A stretch of 28,764 bases of DNA. It comes from an uncultured Fretibacterium sp. (lineage in GTDB: Bacteria > Synergistota > Synergistia > Synergistales > Aminobacteriaceae). The stretch is taken from NCBI GenBank assembly GCA_937899395.1, contig CALBPU010000135.1, forward strand, positions 1-28,764, written 5' to 3'. Below are positions 1-7,021 of this stretch, in pieces. The notes under the pieces were generated by a model. It saw only the letters and a program-made list of their open reading frames with translations. It had not been told where the DNA came from and did no database searches. A program made the translations under genes and the position numbers. Each line of letters starts with the position of its first letter. Within the stretch, counting starts at the first letter, position 1.

Positions 1-11
1 ACCCCTTCAGG

Positions 12-202
12 TCACTCCGTAAAAGGAAGTGACCCCTCTACAACTTTCTCATGAAAGTAAAATATTAAAGTCATGTCGTCGTTCAGTTCCACGGCTTGTG
101 CAGCGTCAAGCTCAACCATATACTATTGCAAATATACGTTTCACAGACAGTCAGCCTGCCATTGTCAGCGTAGTTCACGCAGTCTGAGTAAACATAACGC
201 AT
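12..202 (-). pseudogene. possible frameshifted small gene at the left edge
   Basis: Two short minus-strand frames overlap here. The first starts at an ATG at 202 and runs 39 codons (beginning MRYVYSDCVNYADNG) to a stop at 83-85. The second starts at an ATG at 119 and runs 35 codons (ending VVEGSLPFTE) to a stop at 12-14. Read across a one-base shift near 115-125, they would give one protein of about 60 residues, which suggests a broken gene or a sequencing indel. An inverted repeat (arms GGTCACT at 10-16 and AGTGACC at 28-34) lies at the 3' end. I do not recognise the product. A TATATTTG sequence on the minus strand near 134-127 resembles a Bacteroidota -7 element and would offer a promoter only for the second frame. 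Base composition matches the next two genes rather than the rest of the window. Confidence 0.25.
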
Positions 203-226
203 AAGATTTCTCACCTTCTTCCGCCC

Positions 227-244
227 CACGTCAGACCAGACGTG
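227..244. promoter_or_regulatory. inverted repeat, possible operator
   Basis: A perfect 6-bp dyad, CACGTC and GACGTG, is separated by AGACCA. It lies 12 bp upstream of the TACTTTTG promoter element of the next gene, where the -33 box of a Bacteroidota promoter would sit. The position suits a repressor site, for example autoregulation by the downstream module, but no regulator is identified. Confidence 0.3.
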
Positions 245-256
245 AAAGAAAAGCAT

Positions 257-264
257 TACTTTTG
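257..264 (+). promoter_or_regulatory. Bacteroidota-type -7 promoter element
   Basis: TACTTTTG matches the TAnnTTTG -7 consensus used by the primary sigma factor of Bacteroidota. It lies 22 bp before the ATG at 287, leaving a short leader. No convincing -33 TTG box is visible, although the dyad at 227-244 occupies that place. Promoters elsewhere in the window instead look like ordinary TATAAT types. Confidence 0.45.
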
Positions 265-286
265 CACAGGAAAAAAGTAGAGTGAA

Positions 287-805
287 ATGAGCATGACCAG
301 TAATTATTTAGCCAACAGCCAGATGGGAACACACCAAACAGGTGTTCTCACAGGTCTTTTAGGCTATATACATTCACAGACGAAAAACCGCGACGTGAAG
401 AAAGCTCTTGCCATGCATCTGATGGCAGAGGTAGAAAGCGAGGAGCGTGAGGCCATGCGCAAGCAGAACCCTGACTATCAGCGCCTGACCTCGCTTATCA
501 GCCAATACAAGAGCAACAAGCGCGGATGGGACGGTGATGCCGGTCGCCCACTTTCCAGAAAGGCCATCAGCAATTTCATGGCAGTGCTCAATGTCATTGA
601 CCTTCACTTGATTTCAGACTTGATGATTTATCCTGAGAGCAACGGAGCCATGCTGATTGAGTCCACAAAAAACGATGCCGGCATCAGCCTTGGCAAGGAA
701 AGTTTTTCCTATTACATCATTGACAACCATGTCGTAAAGGGAGAGGACGATGTAACATTCTCCGTTGAAAGCATGATTGGCATTTTAAAGCTCATAAGCG
801 CATAA
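287..805 (+). CDS. hypothetical protein with GWDG motif, first gene of a small module
   Basis: The product is 172 residues, soluble, with no signal peptide or membrane segment. I do not recognise a named family. Around residues 82-95 it carries GWDGDAGRPLS, resembling the GWDGYGxxPxS motif of small accessory-genome proteins whose remainder is a predicted beta-rich domain. The C-terminal half has alternating hydrophobic strands. The region before the motif (EVESEEREAMRKQN) is charged and probably helical. The ATG is preceded by an A-rich leader with no strong Shine-Dalgarno sequence, as is usual in Bacteroidota. Only 5 bp separate it from the next gene, so the two are probably co-transcribed. 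Composition and promoter type differ from the DNA beyond about 1,200. Function unknown; an accessory or defence-like role is only a guess from the compact arrangement. Confidence 0.7.
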   Translation: MSMTSNYLANSQMGTHQTGVLTGLLGYIHSQTKNRDVKKALAMHLMAEVESEEREAMRKQNPDYQRLTSLISQYKSNKRGWDGDAGRPLSRKAISNFMAVLNVIDLHLISDLMIYPESNGAMLIESTKNDAGISLGKESFSYYIIDNHVVKGEDDVTFSVESMIGILKLISA

Positions 806-810
806 CGCGC

Positions 811-1098
811 ATGAATACTACTATGGTAAATAATTCCGAGACGATTGTCAGAGTTCTGTTTCCGAAAGACATGATTGTGGACGGTCTTATTATCCCAGCA
901 GCATTCCGTCTGCGTTCTTACAAGCAAGAAGGTTACATATCCGTCTTTCGACAGTCTGTGGATTCGTTTACATCAGACATCAGGACTTTCGATAAAGGCA
1001 GGAATCTGCCATGTGCAAGTATGAATACAGGTGAGATTCGAACTCTCTATCTGAGTATTGGCAATTTAGAGGCCAAATACGATGTCATTGCTTATTGA
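811..1098 (+). CDS. hypothetical protein, second gene of the module
   Basis: The product is 95 residues with no recognised domain, signal peptide or membrane helix. It begins with polar residues (MNTTMVNNSETIV) and continues as alternating hydrophobic and charged stretches suggesting a small mostly-beta protein. An alternative in-frame ATG lies at 823. It starts 5 bp after the GWDG-motif gene, and its last 17 bp overlap the ATG of a third frame at 1,082. This tight packing supports translational coupling. Its codon use (more G/C at third positions) resembles the preceding gene and not the AT-rich genes downstream. The pair could be a toxin-antitoxin or immunity-type module, but nothing in the residues proves that. 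Confidence 0.6.
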   Translation: MNTTMVNNSETIVRVLFPKDMIVDGLIIPAAFRLRSYKQEGYISVFRQSVDSFTSDIRTFDKGRNLPCASMNTGEIRTLYLSIGNLEAKYDVIAY

Positions 1099-1216
1099 TT
1101 TCGGGAAAATCATAGATAAAGCACAACAGGATATTGATGACGAAACAGATTCAATAATGCCCGAAAACGAAATAATTGACGCTCCTATTAATGACACTAA
1201 TTCAATCGGAGAATAA
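1082..1216 (+). CDS. short acidic frame across the composition boundary (possibly a recA tail joined to a foreign start)
   Basis: This 44-codon frame starts with an ATG inside the end of the preceding gene and stops at 1,214-1,216 inside the start of recX. The N-terminal half (MSLLIDFGKIIDKAQQ) reads like the beginning of a third module gene. The C-terminal half is strongly acidic (DIDDETDSIMPENE and onward), as expected for the tail of RecA, whose gene commonly lies directly upstream of recX. I therefore suspect an artificial or recombinational fusion somewhere between about 1,100 and 1,150. The alternative is an intact 44-residue protein of unknown function. Confidence 0.35.
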   Translation: MSLLIDFGKIIDKAQQDIDDETDSIMPENEIIDAPINDTNSIGE

Positions 1217-1634
1217 TAATTACGAGGAAATCAGGGAAAAATTTTTCAGCTTTTTGTTAAAACGGCCATGCACCGAAAAACAGGCTGAAAATTTTTTGCT
1301 GCGTTTTTGTTCATCAAAAATTTCCGAACAAGATATAAATTCCCTGATAAATGAAGCTGAATTATCAGGTTTAATTGATGATTTAACATTTGCGAAATTA
1401 TTTGTAGAAGGTCATTTGCATTGGGGGAACGCGAAAATTTTTTACGAGCTTAACTCAAAAGGAATATCCCGCGAAAATATTAATACTGCCCTTGAAGAAT
1501 CAGAAGATGAAATTTCGAGGGCTTATGAACTTTCAAGCAACTGGAAAAAAATCGGCATTTCTGACAAAAAAATTATAACCAGACTTTTAAGCAGGGGATT
1601 TTCACATAAGGCAGCGCATGAAGCATTGAGCTGA
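1191..1634 (+). CDS. recX: RecX family regulatory protein
   Basis: RecX binds RecA filaments and modulates recombination and the SOS response in the cytoplasm. The 147-residue product is almost entirely helical and shows the RecX three-helix repeat pattern: a first module FSFLLKRPCTEKQAENFL, a central GLIDDLTFAKLFVEGHLHWG matching the GYLDDxxFAxxFVxxRxxxG core, and a final helix ending RLLSRGFSHKAAHEALS. The length is typical of short RecX proteins. I chose the ATG at 1,191; a TTG at 1,176 is also in frame. No clear Shine-Dalgarno sequence precedes either, consistent with coupling to an upstream gene. The start overlaps the acidic 44-codon frame by 26 bp, which would fit a recA-recX arrangement if that frame is a recA remnant. 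A promoter for the next gene follows. Confidence 0.75.
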   Translation: MTLIQSENNNYEEIREKFFSFLLKRPCTEKQAENFLLRFCSSKISEQDINSLINEAELSGLIDDLTFAKLFVEGHLHWGNAKIFYELNSKGISRENINTALEESEDEISRAYELSSNWKKIGISDKKIITRLLSRGFSHKAAHEALS

Positions 1635-1652
1635 AAATTTTTTCCTGATTTT

Positions 1653-1680
1653 TTGTTAATTTTCCGAAAATAGCTATAAA
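1653..1680 (+). promoter_or_regulatory. sigma-70-type promoter before the C39-like gene
   Basis: TTGTTA (1,653-1,658) and TATAAA (1,675-1,680) are spaced by 16 bp, 42 bp before the ATG at 1,722. A GAGGTG Shine-Dalgarno-like sequence follows near 1,703. The fit to consensus is reasonable, but AT-rich DNA produces such matches by chance. Confidence 0.4.
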
Positions 1681-1721
1681 ATATTCAGGCAAAAATTTTT
1701 TAGAGGTGAATACAATTCTTA

Positions 1722-2345
1722 ATGCAAAAAAAGATTTTGGATTACTTTACGATTGAAGGAACGCCCGGAGGAAATCAGGATTGGTTGCCCGAATGGGATA
1801 TGAATATGGGAGGCTGTGCTGCTGTTACGGCCTGTGATGTTTGTATATTCTTGGCAAGATTTTTTCACGAAAAATTCAAAGGGCTTTTTCCCTTTAAGGT
1901 CGATATCGAAAAATTATCCCGAATGGATTTTGTACGTTTTGCGGCCGTTATGAAACCGTATTTAACCCCTCGTTATCATGGAATTGATTTCCTTGAAACT
2001 TATATTTGCGGCTTCTATGACTATTTGAAGAAAATTAACAACGATTCTTTAATTCTCGAAGGAATTTCGGGTAATGTCAGTTATGAAATTTTCTCGGACA
2101 CAATAATTAACAGGCTCGAAAATAATTTCCCCGTTCCGTATTTAATGCTTCATCACCGTGATAAAAAACTTGATGATTTTGAATGGCATTGGTTCAACCT
2201 TGCAGGCTATGAAAAACTTGACGATGATATTAATGTCTTAACCGTAACTTACGGAGAATATCAATGGTTCAGCCTCAAAAATATGTATGATACGGGCTAC
2301 GAACGTCGAGGCGGAATAATAAAAATTTTAGAACGCTGGTTGTGA
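1722..2345 (+). CDS. papain-like (C39-like) cysteine protease/transferase-fold protein
   Basis: The 207-residue protein looks like a papain-fold enzyme. Q19 in GGNQDWLPEW would be the oxyanion residue, C32 in MGGCAAVTACD the nucleophile at a helix start, and H156 in EWHWFNLAGYE the catalytic histidine, followed by N159. This Gln-Cys-His order and the GGCxAVTACD signature match uncharacterised C39-like peptidase proteins found in many gut anaerobes. There is no signal peptide or membrane helix, so it probably acts in the cytoplasm, or is exported by a route not visible here. The substrate is unknown. The ATG is the first possible start because an in-frame TGA lies just upstream. It sits between recX and a cell-wall synthase gene with its own likely promoter. 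Whether it is a protease, acyltransferase or inactive fold cannot be told from sequence. Confidence 0.6.
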   Translation: MQKKILDYFTIEGTPGGNQDWLPEWDMNMGGCAAVTACDVCIFLARFFHEKFKGLFPFKVDIEKLSRMDFVRFAAVMKPYLTPRYHGIDFLETYICGFYDYLKKINNDSLILEGISGNVSYEIFSDTIINRLENNFPVPYLMLHHRDKKLDDFEWHWFNLAGYEKLDDDINVLTVTYGEYQWFSLKNMYDTGYERRGGIIKILERWL

Positions 2346-2386
2346 TATATTATTCCCAAAGTAGAATTTAGGAGGGGTAATTTTTT

Positions 2387-4831
2387 ATGAACGAAAGAAA
2401 TAATCCGCGATATTCACGTGGAAGTGAAAATATAAATTTTAGAATCAGTCCAGAAGAAATGCTGTTCAGAAATAATCAGCAGAGAAGAGTTCAAATGCAG
2501 GAACAGCTCAGCACATCACCGAACAGAAGCAGACCAGCCCCGAAAACTTCAAAACCGGTTCAACGAAAAAGGAGACGAAGATTTTCAATCCTTAAAATTT
2601 TTTTCATGACTATTTTACTTGTTGTGCTTTTTACGACAGGTGCATTAAGTGCAGGTGTTGCGTGGTACGTCGTGAAACTCTCTGAAGACCTTCCGAGCAT
2701 GATTGAACTTGCTAATCCTAAAAGCAGTTTACCTTCGATTTTATATGACCGAAACGGAGAAGTTATAGCACGACTGTTCATTGAAAATCGAACGCCTTTA
2801 GACCTTGCTCAAATTTCGCCGAACTTAGTTAAGGCTGTATTAGCCGCAGAAGATTCAGCGTTTTATAAGCACGGAGGAATCAGAATCGGATCTATTTTAA
2901 GGGCTTTATGGACTGACATTGTTGAAAAAGGAAAAGTTCAGGGAGCCAGTACAATAACTCAACAGCTTGCGAGAAATTTATTCTTGTCTCATGAAAAAAG
3001 CATTACCAGAAAAGCTAAAGAGATAATTATCGCAATGAGGCTCGAAAAATTATTCCCTAAGGATAAAATCCTTGAACTTTATTTGAACACGATTAATTTC
3101 GGTCATGGAGCTTGGGGAGCAGAAACAGCGGCTCGAACATATTTCGACAAATCCGCAAAAGATTTAGACCTCGCACAATCAGCAATACTCGCAGGTTTAA
3201 TTGCAAATCCGGGACGTTATAACCCTCTCAGCAGTTTGAGCAATGCTAAGGCACGACAGAATTATGTTTTAAGCCGAATGGAAACGTTAGAATGGATTAC
3301 TCCCGAACAAAGACAGGAAGCCTATAACGAGCAACTCGAATTTAGAAGCCGTGCGAATAAAATCGAGGAATATAACAGAGCTCCTTATTTTGTTTCGCAT
3401 TTATTGTTTAATGACCTCTTGCCTAAATACGGAAAAGACGAAGTATATAGCGGAGGAATGCAAATTTATACAACACTTGATGTAAGGTTACAGGACAAAG
3501 CACGTGAAGCTATTCAAGGCTTGAATAAAAATGTCATGGGAGCTTTGGTGTGTGTAGAAGCACAAACGGGTGAAGTTTTAGCTCTTGTCGGCGGAAAAGA
3601 TTTTAAGGAGAGCAAATTCAACAGAGCCACTCAGGCAATCAGACAGCCCGGTTCAAGTTTTAAGCCGATAGTTTATGCAGCAGCCGTTGAAGAAGATGTA
3701 ATGCCCAGCGATCATTTCCTTGATGCTCCTATAACTTTCAAGCAGAAAGGAAGCAGGGGAAAAGGTTGGTCTCCTCATAATTCAAGCAACGGTTATTCAG
3801 GTGAAGTTACATTGCAGAGAGCTTTGACGAGTTCGTTAAACACTGTTGCAGTTCGTGTAGCAGCATATATCGGAACGGATTCGATTGTTCAAATGGCTCG
3901 TAACATGGGAATAGAGACAAAATATTTGCCCAACGATTTATCCATTGCATTAGGTTCAGCGAGTTTAACGCCTCTTGAAATGGCTGTAGCTTTTAACTGT
4001 TTCAACAACGGAGGAAAAAGAATCGTTCCTTTAATGATCCGTGAAATAAAAGACAGAGACGGAAATGTCATTGAGCAAAGACAGACCGCCGAATCTCAAG
4101 CAATGCGCCCCGAAACATCTTATACAATTAGATCTATGTTACAGGACGCCGTAAGAGCAGGAACAGGAAAGCCCGCAGCACTTCCTAAAATAAATGTCTT
4201 CGGCAAAACAGGAACGTCAAACGATTTTATAGACGCATGGTTTGTAGGAGGAGTACCCGGATTAACAACAGCGGTTTATGTAGGACGAGACGATCATAAG
4301 ACTATGGGTAAAAAGGCTTTTGGCGGAACTATGGCTGCTCCTGTATGGAAAAAATTTATGGCGTATGCTTCACAAGTTATGCAATCTCCTCAAAATTTTG
4401 ATAATCCTCCCTCATGGGTCGATGTCAGTAAAGTTTCAATTTGCAGAAGCACAGGTTATCTTGCCCGTAAAGGTTGTCAAGCTGTTCCGTTATATTTCCC
4501 GAAAGGTAAAGCTCCGACATCTTCATGTCCTGTTCACGGAGGGAGTTACACAGCCGCTAATAATGATCCCAGAGGCCCGAGATTATTTTTGGTGGAAAAT
4601 GACGATACTTATTATGCGAAAATGCAAAGCAGGTCTGAGGAAAAAGCGTCTCAGTCGTCATCGTCAAGTCAATCTGAAGCTCCTGTTGCTCAACAGCAAG
4701 TTACAGCTCCCGCAACTCAGGCCGCAATTCCTAAGCAGAGCAACCCTCCTGCACCTAAGAGACAAGAGCCGAAAATCAGTGAGGTTGAACAACGTTACAG
4801 GCAGTTGTTAAAAGAGTACGGACTGGAATAA
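2387..4831 (+). CDS. mrcA: class A penicillin-binding protein (PBP1A type)
   Basis: This bifunctional enzyme polymerises lipid II into glycan strands and cross-links them at the outer face of the cytoplasmic membrane. The 814 residues show a basic cytoplasmic tail, one membrane helix at about 67-95, and a GT51 transglycosylase domain with the catalytic ED pair at E155-D156 and the QGASTITQQLARN motif. The transpeptidase domain has S423-S-F-K426 (SxxK), S483-L-N485 (SxN) and K607-T-G609 (KTG). The last ~75 residues are Ser/Gln/Pro rich and low-complexity, ending in a charged helix. The start is set by a strong AGGAGGGG site 10 bp upstream. dedA follows 25 bp downstream, giving a membrane/envelope cluster. 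The family assignment is secure; the symbol could equally be ponA or pbpF. Confidence 0.95.
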   Translation: MNERNNPRYSRGSENINFRISPEEMLFRNNQQRRVQMQEQLSTSPNRSRPAPKTSKPVQRKRRRRFSILKIFFMTILLVVLFTTGALSAGVAWYVVKLSEDLPSMIELANPKSSLPSILYDRNGEVIARLFIENRTPLDLAQISPNLVKAVLAAEDSAFYKHGGIRIGSILRALWTDIVEKGKVQGASTITQQLARNLFLSHEKSITRKAKEIIIAMRLEKLFPKDKILELYLNTINFGHGAWGAETAARTYFDKSAKDLDLAQSAILAGLIANPGRYNPLSSLSNAKARQNYVLSRMETLEWITPEQRQEAYNEQLEFRSRANKIEEYNRAPYFVSHLLFNDLLPKYGKDEVYSGGMQIYTTLDVRLQDKAREAIQGLNKNVMGALVCVEAQTGEVLALVGGKDFKESKFNRATQAIRQPGSSFKPIVYAAAVEEDVMPSDHFLDAPITFKQKGSRGKGWSPHNSSNGYSGEVTLQRALTSSLNTVAVRVAAYIGTDSIVQMARNMGIETKYLPNDLSIALGSASLTPLEMAVAFNCFNNGGKRIVPLMIREIKDRDGNVIEQRQTAESQAMRPETSYTIRSMLQDAVRAGTGKPAALPKINVFGKTGTSNDFIDAWFVGGVPGLTTAVYVGRDDHKTMGKKAFGGTMAAPVWKKFMAYASQVMQSPQNFDNPPSWVDVSKVSICRSTGYLARKGCQAVPLYFPKGKAPTSSCPVHGGSYTAANNDPRGPRLFLVENDDTYYAKMQSRSEEKASQSSSSSQSEAPVAQQQVTAPATQAAIPKQSNPPAPKRQEPKISEVEQRYRQLLKEYGLE

Positions 4832-4856
4832 AATTTTAAGAAAGTCAGGTTTTATT

Positions 4857-5468
4857 ATGCACATATTAACAGCATTAACTCAATGGCTGGTTGATACTAT
4901 CGGACGAATGGGTTATACGGGAATTATATCGTTAATGTTCCTTGAGTCATCGTTTTTCCCTTTTCCAAGTGAGGTTGTTATGCCTCCTGCGGGTTATCTT
5001 GCTTGGAAGGGCGAAATGTCTTTATCACTCGTATTAATTTCGGGAATTGCAGGGAGTTTATTGGGAGCTTTGTTCAATTATTGGGTTGCAGTGAAATTAG
5101 GACGGCCGTTTTTGCTGAAATACGGGAAATTTTTTTTCGTGTCTCCCGAATCAATTAATAAAGCTGACGAATTTTTCTCGAAACACGGACATGTTAGCAC
5201 CCTCGTTGGACGTTTATTGCCCGTAATTCGTCAATATATTTCTTTACCTGCCGGAATTGCTAGAATGCCCTTGAAAACTTTTACAATTTTTACAACAATA
5301 GGTGCAGGTTCTTGGGTAGTTGTTTTAACTTTCGCAGGATATTTTCTAGGTGAACATCAAAACCTCCTCAAAGAATATTTACACATAATAACTATAGCGT
5401 GTGCTTCGATAGCTGTAATAATTTCAGGAGGATATTATTTATTCCTGAAAAGGCGTAAAAAATCATGA
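4857..5468 (+). CDS. DedA family integral membrane protein
   Basis: DedA proteins are membrane transporters; several have been linked to undecaprenyl-phosphate or phospholipid recycling and to membrane homeostasis. The 203-residue product has the hallmark ESSFFPFPSEVVMPPAGYLA near residues 30-48, the second conserved block ending in VGRLLPVIRQYISLPAG (about 120-136) with the essential arginines, and several hydrophobic segments. Length is typical. Its stop overlaps the comM start (ATGA), so the two are translationally coupled. It lies directly after the penicillin-binding protein gene, which is consistent with lipid-carrier recycling for wall synthesis. The specific substrate is not predictable. 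Confidence 0.9.
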   Translation: MHILTALTQWLVDTIGRMGYTGIISLMFLESSFFPFPSEVVMPPAGYLAWKGEMSLSLVLISGIAGSLLGALFNYWVAVKLGRPFLLKYGKFFFVSPESINKADEFFSKHGHVSTLVGRLLPVIRQYISLPAGIARMPLKTFTIFTTIGAGSWVVVLTFAGYFLGEHQNLLKEYLHIITIACASIAVIISGGYYLFLKRRKKS

Positions 5469-6973
5469 GCGGAATTCCTGCCGTAACTCTAAGAGGTATG
5501 GAAGCTCTTCCTGTTGAAGTCGAAGTTGAAATTACAGGAGGGCTTTTCGCAATTTCAATCGTAGGTATGCCCGATGTTGCCGTAAGAGAATCAAAGGAAC
5601 GTGTAAGGGCTGCTCTGCGTTCGTTAGAGCTGTACTTAAAGGGTCGTATATCTGTTAATCTCGCTCCTGCCGATATTCCAAAAGAAGGAGCATTATTAGA
5701 TTTGCCGATTGCTCTGGGAATGTTGAAGGCTACAAAAACTCTAACGGAAATTCCAAGAGCTTTATATATGGGTGAACTTGCTTTAGACGGAAGGTTAAGG
5801 AGAGTCAGAGGAGCCGTGCCGGCTGCATTCCTTGCGAAAAAATTAAATATTCCTCTTTATGTTCCTGCTGAAAATGCTGAAGAAGTTGCATTGGTTAAGG
5901 GAGTTGAGGCATATTGTGCAGACAGTCTCGCTGAACTTTGTGCAATGTTAATGGGCAATGAAGAATTACGCCCTGTTCCTCCTGCTTATATTCCTGAACT
6001 TCCTAATAATGTTGAAAATGATTTCGCCGATATTAAAGGACAGGTTCAAGCACGACGAGCCGCTGAAATTGCCGCAGCAGGACATCATAATTTGTTGTTG
6101 GTAGGTTCACCGGGTAGCGGAAAAACTTTAATCGCTAAATCAATCGCTGGAATTTTACCGCCATTAACCGATGATGAACTCGTCGAAACTCTTTTAGTTC
6201 GCAGCACTCTGGGAATGTCAGTTAAGCCAACTCGTGAAAGACCTTTCAGAATCGTTCACTTCACAGCCAGCACAGTTTCAATTTGCGGAGGAGGAAATAA
6301 TTTGAGGCCGGGTGAAGTTTCGTTGGCTCATAGAGGAGTTTTATTTTTGGACGAGTACACGGAATTTCGCAGGGACTTAACCGAAAGTTTACGTGCTCCT
6401 ATTGAAGACGGTGTTATAACAGTGAGCAGAGCTACGGGAACTGTTACATATCCGTCGAGAGTTTTGTTAATACTGGCTGCTAATCCGTGCCAATGCGGTT
6501 ATCTCGGAGATCCTTTAATGAAATGTACATGTTCAGCTCTTGATGTTGAACGTTACAAACGAAAATTATCAGGCCCGATTATGGACAGAATTGATCTTCA
6601 AATTCATGTTCCGAGATTAACGCCCGAAGAATTATTATCATTTAGCGACAAGGGCAAGCCTCCCGAATCAAGCGCAACAATTCGTGAACGAGTAATTAAG
6701 GCTCGAAAAATTCAGCAGGATCGTTGGAAAGAATTTGGCCTCACCTGTAACGCTGAACTGCCTGAAAAAATCGTTAAAAGGTTCATAACCCTCTCTGATG
6801 AAAACCGTAAATATCTTGCAGACATGGCCGCAAAATTAAATTTATCGGGAAGAGGTTTGAGCAGAGTTCTAAAGGTTTCAAGGACTATAGCAGACCTCGC
6901 AGGCGAGGAAGAAATTTCAAGACGTCATTTAGCCGAAGCGATGATGTATCGTCAAACTACTAATAAAAATTAA
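5465..6973 (+). CDS. comM: YifB/ComM-type Mg-chelatase-like AAA+ ATPase
   Basis: ComM is a hexameric helicase that promotes branch migration during natural transformation. The 502 residues contain an N-terminal Lon-like S5 fold domain (about 1-165), a Walker A box GSPGSGKT at 214-221, a Walker B box LFLDEYTEF, and a cysteine cluster NPCQCGYLGDPLMKCTCS that resembles the metal-binding insertion of this family. The C-terminal Mg_chelatase_C helices include RGLSRVLKVSRTIADL. Length is standard. It begins on the last four bases of dedA (ATGA) with a GC-poor context and no separate promoter. A terminator hairpin follows at 6,974. Presence of comM suggests, but does not prove, competence in this organism. 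Confidence 0.93.
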   Translation: MSGIPAVTLRGMEALPVEVEVEITGGLFAISIVGMPDVAVRESKERVRAALRSLELYLKGRISVNLAPADIPKEGALLDLPIALGMLKATKTLTEIPRALYMGELALDGRLRRVRGAVPAAFLAKKLNIPLYVPAENAEEVALVKGVEAYCADSLAELCAMLMGNEELRPVPPAYIPELPNNVENDFADIKGQVQARRAAEIAAAGHHNLLLVGSPGSGKTLIAKSIAGILPPLTDDELVETLLVRSTLGMSVKPTRERPFRIVHFTASTVSICGGGNNLRPGEVSLAHRGVLFLDEYTEFRRDLTESLRAPIEDGVITVSRATGTVTYPSRVLLILAANPCQCGYLGDPLMKCTCSALDVERYKRKLSGPIMDRIDLQIHVPRLTPEELLSFSDKGKPPESSATIRERVIKARKIQQDRWKEFGLTCNAELPEKIVKRFITLSDENRKYLADMAAKLNLSGRGLSRVLKVSRTIADLAGEEEISRRHLAEAMMYRQTTNKN

Positions 6974-7005
6974 AGCCTCCGAAATTTTAGAGGGGCTTAT
7001 TTTGT
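6974..7005. terminator. intrinsic terminator between convergent comM and AraC genes
   Basis: AGCCTC and GAGGGGCT form a stem with a two-base bulge around an A/T-rich loop, followed by TTATTTTGTT. It starts one base after the comM stop and ends before the stop of the convergent regulator gene. It may serve both directions, although the T-tract is better on plus. Confidence 0.55.
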
Positions 7006-7021
7006 TAATGATTACATTATT

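Noticed and set aside
1176..1190. TTG start for RecX at 1,176
   Set aside because: It adds only five residues with no better ribosome site; the ATG at 1,191 was preferred, but both remain possible.
4320..4811. 163-codon frame inside the penicillin-binding protein gene
   Set aside because: It is a shifted frame of the conserved transpeptidase end, with no domain and no start signal.
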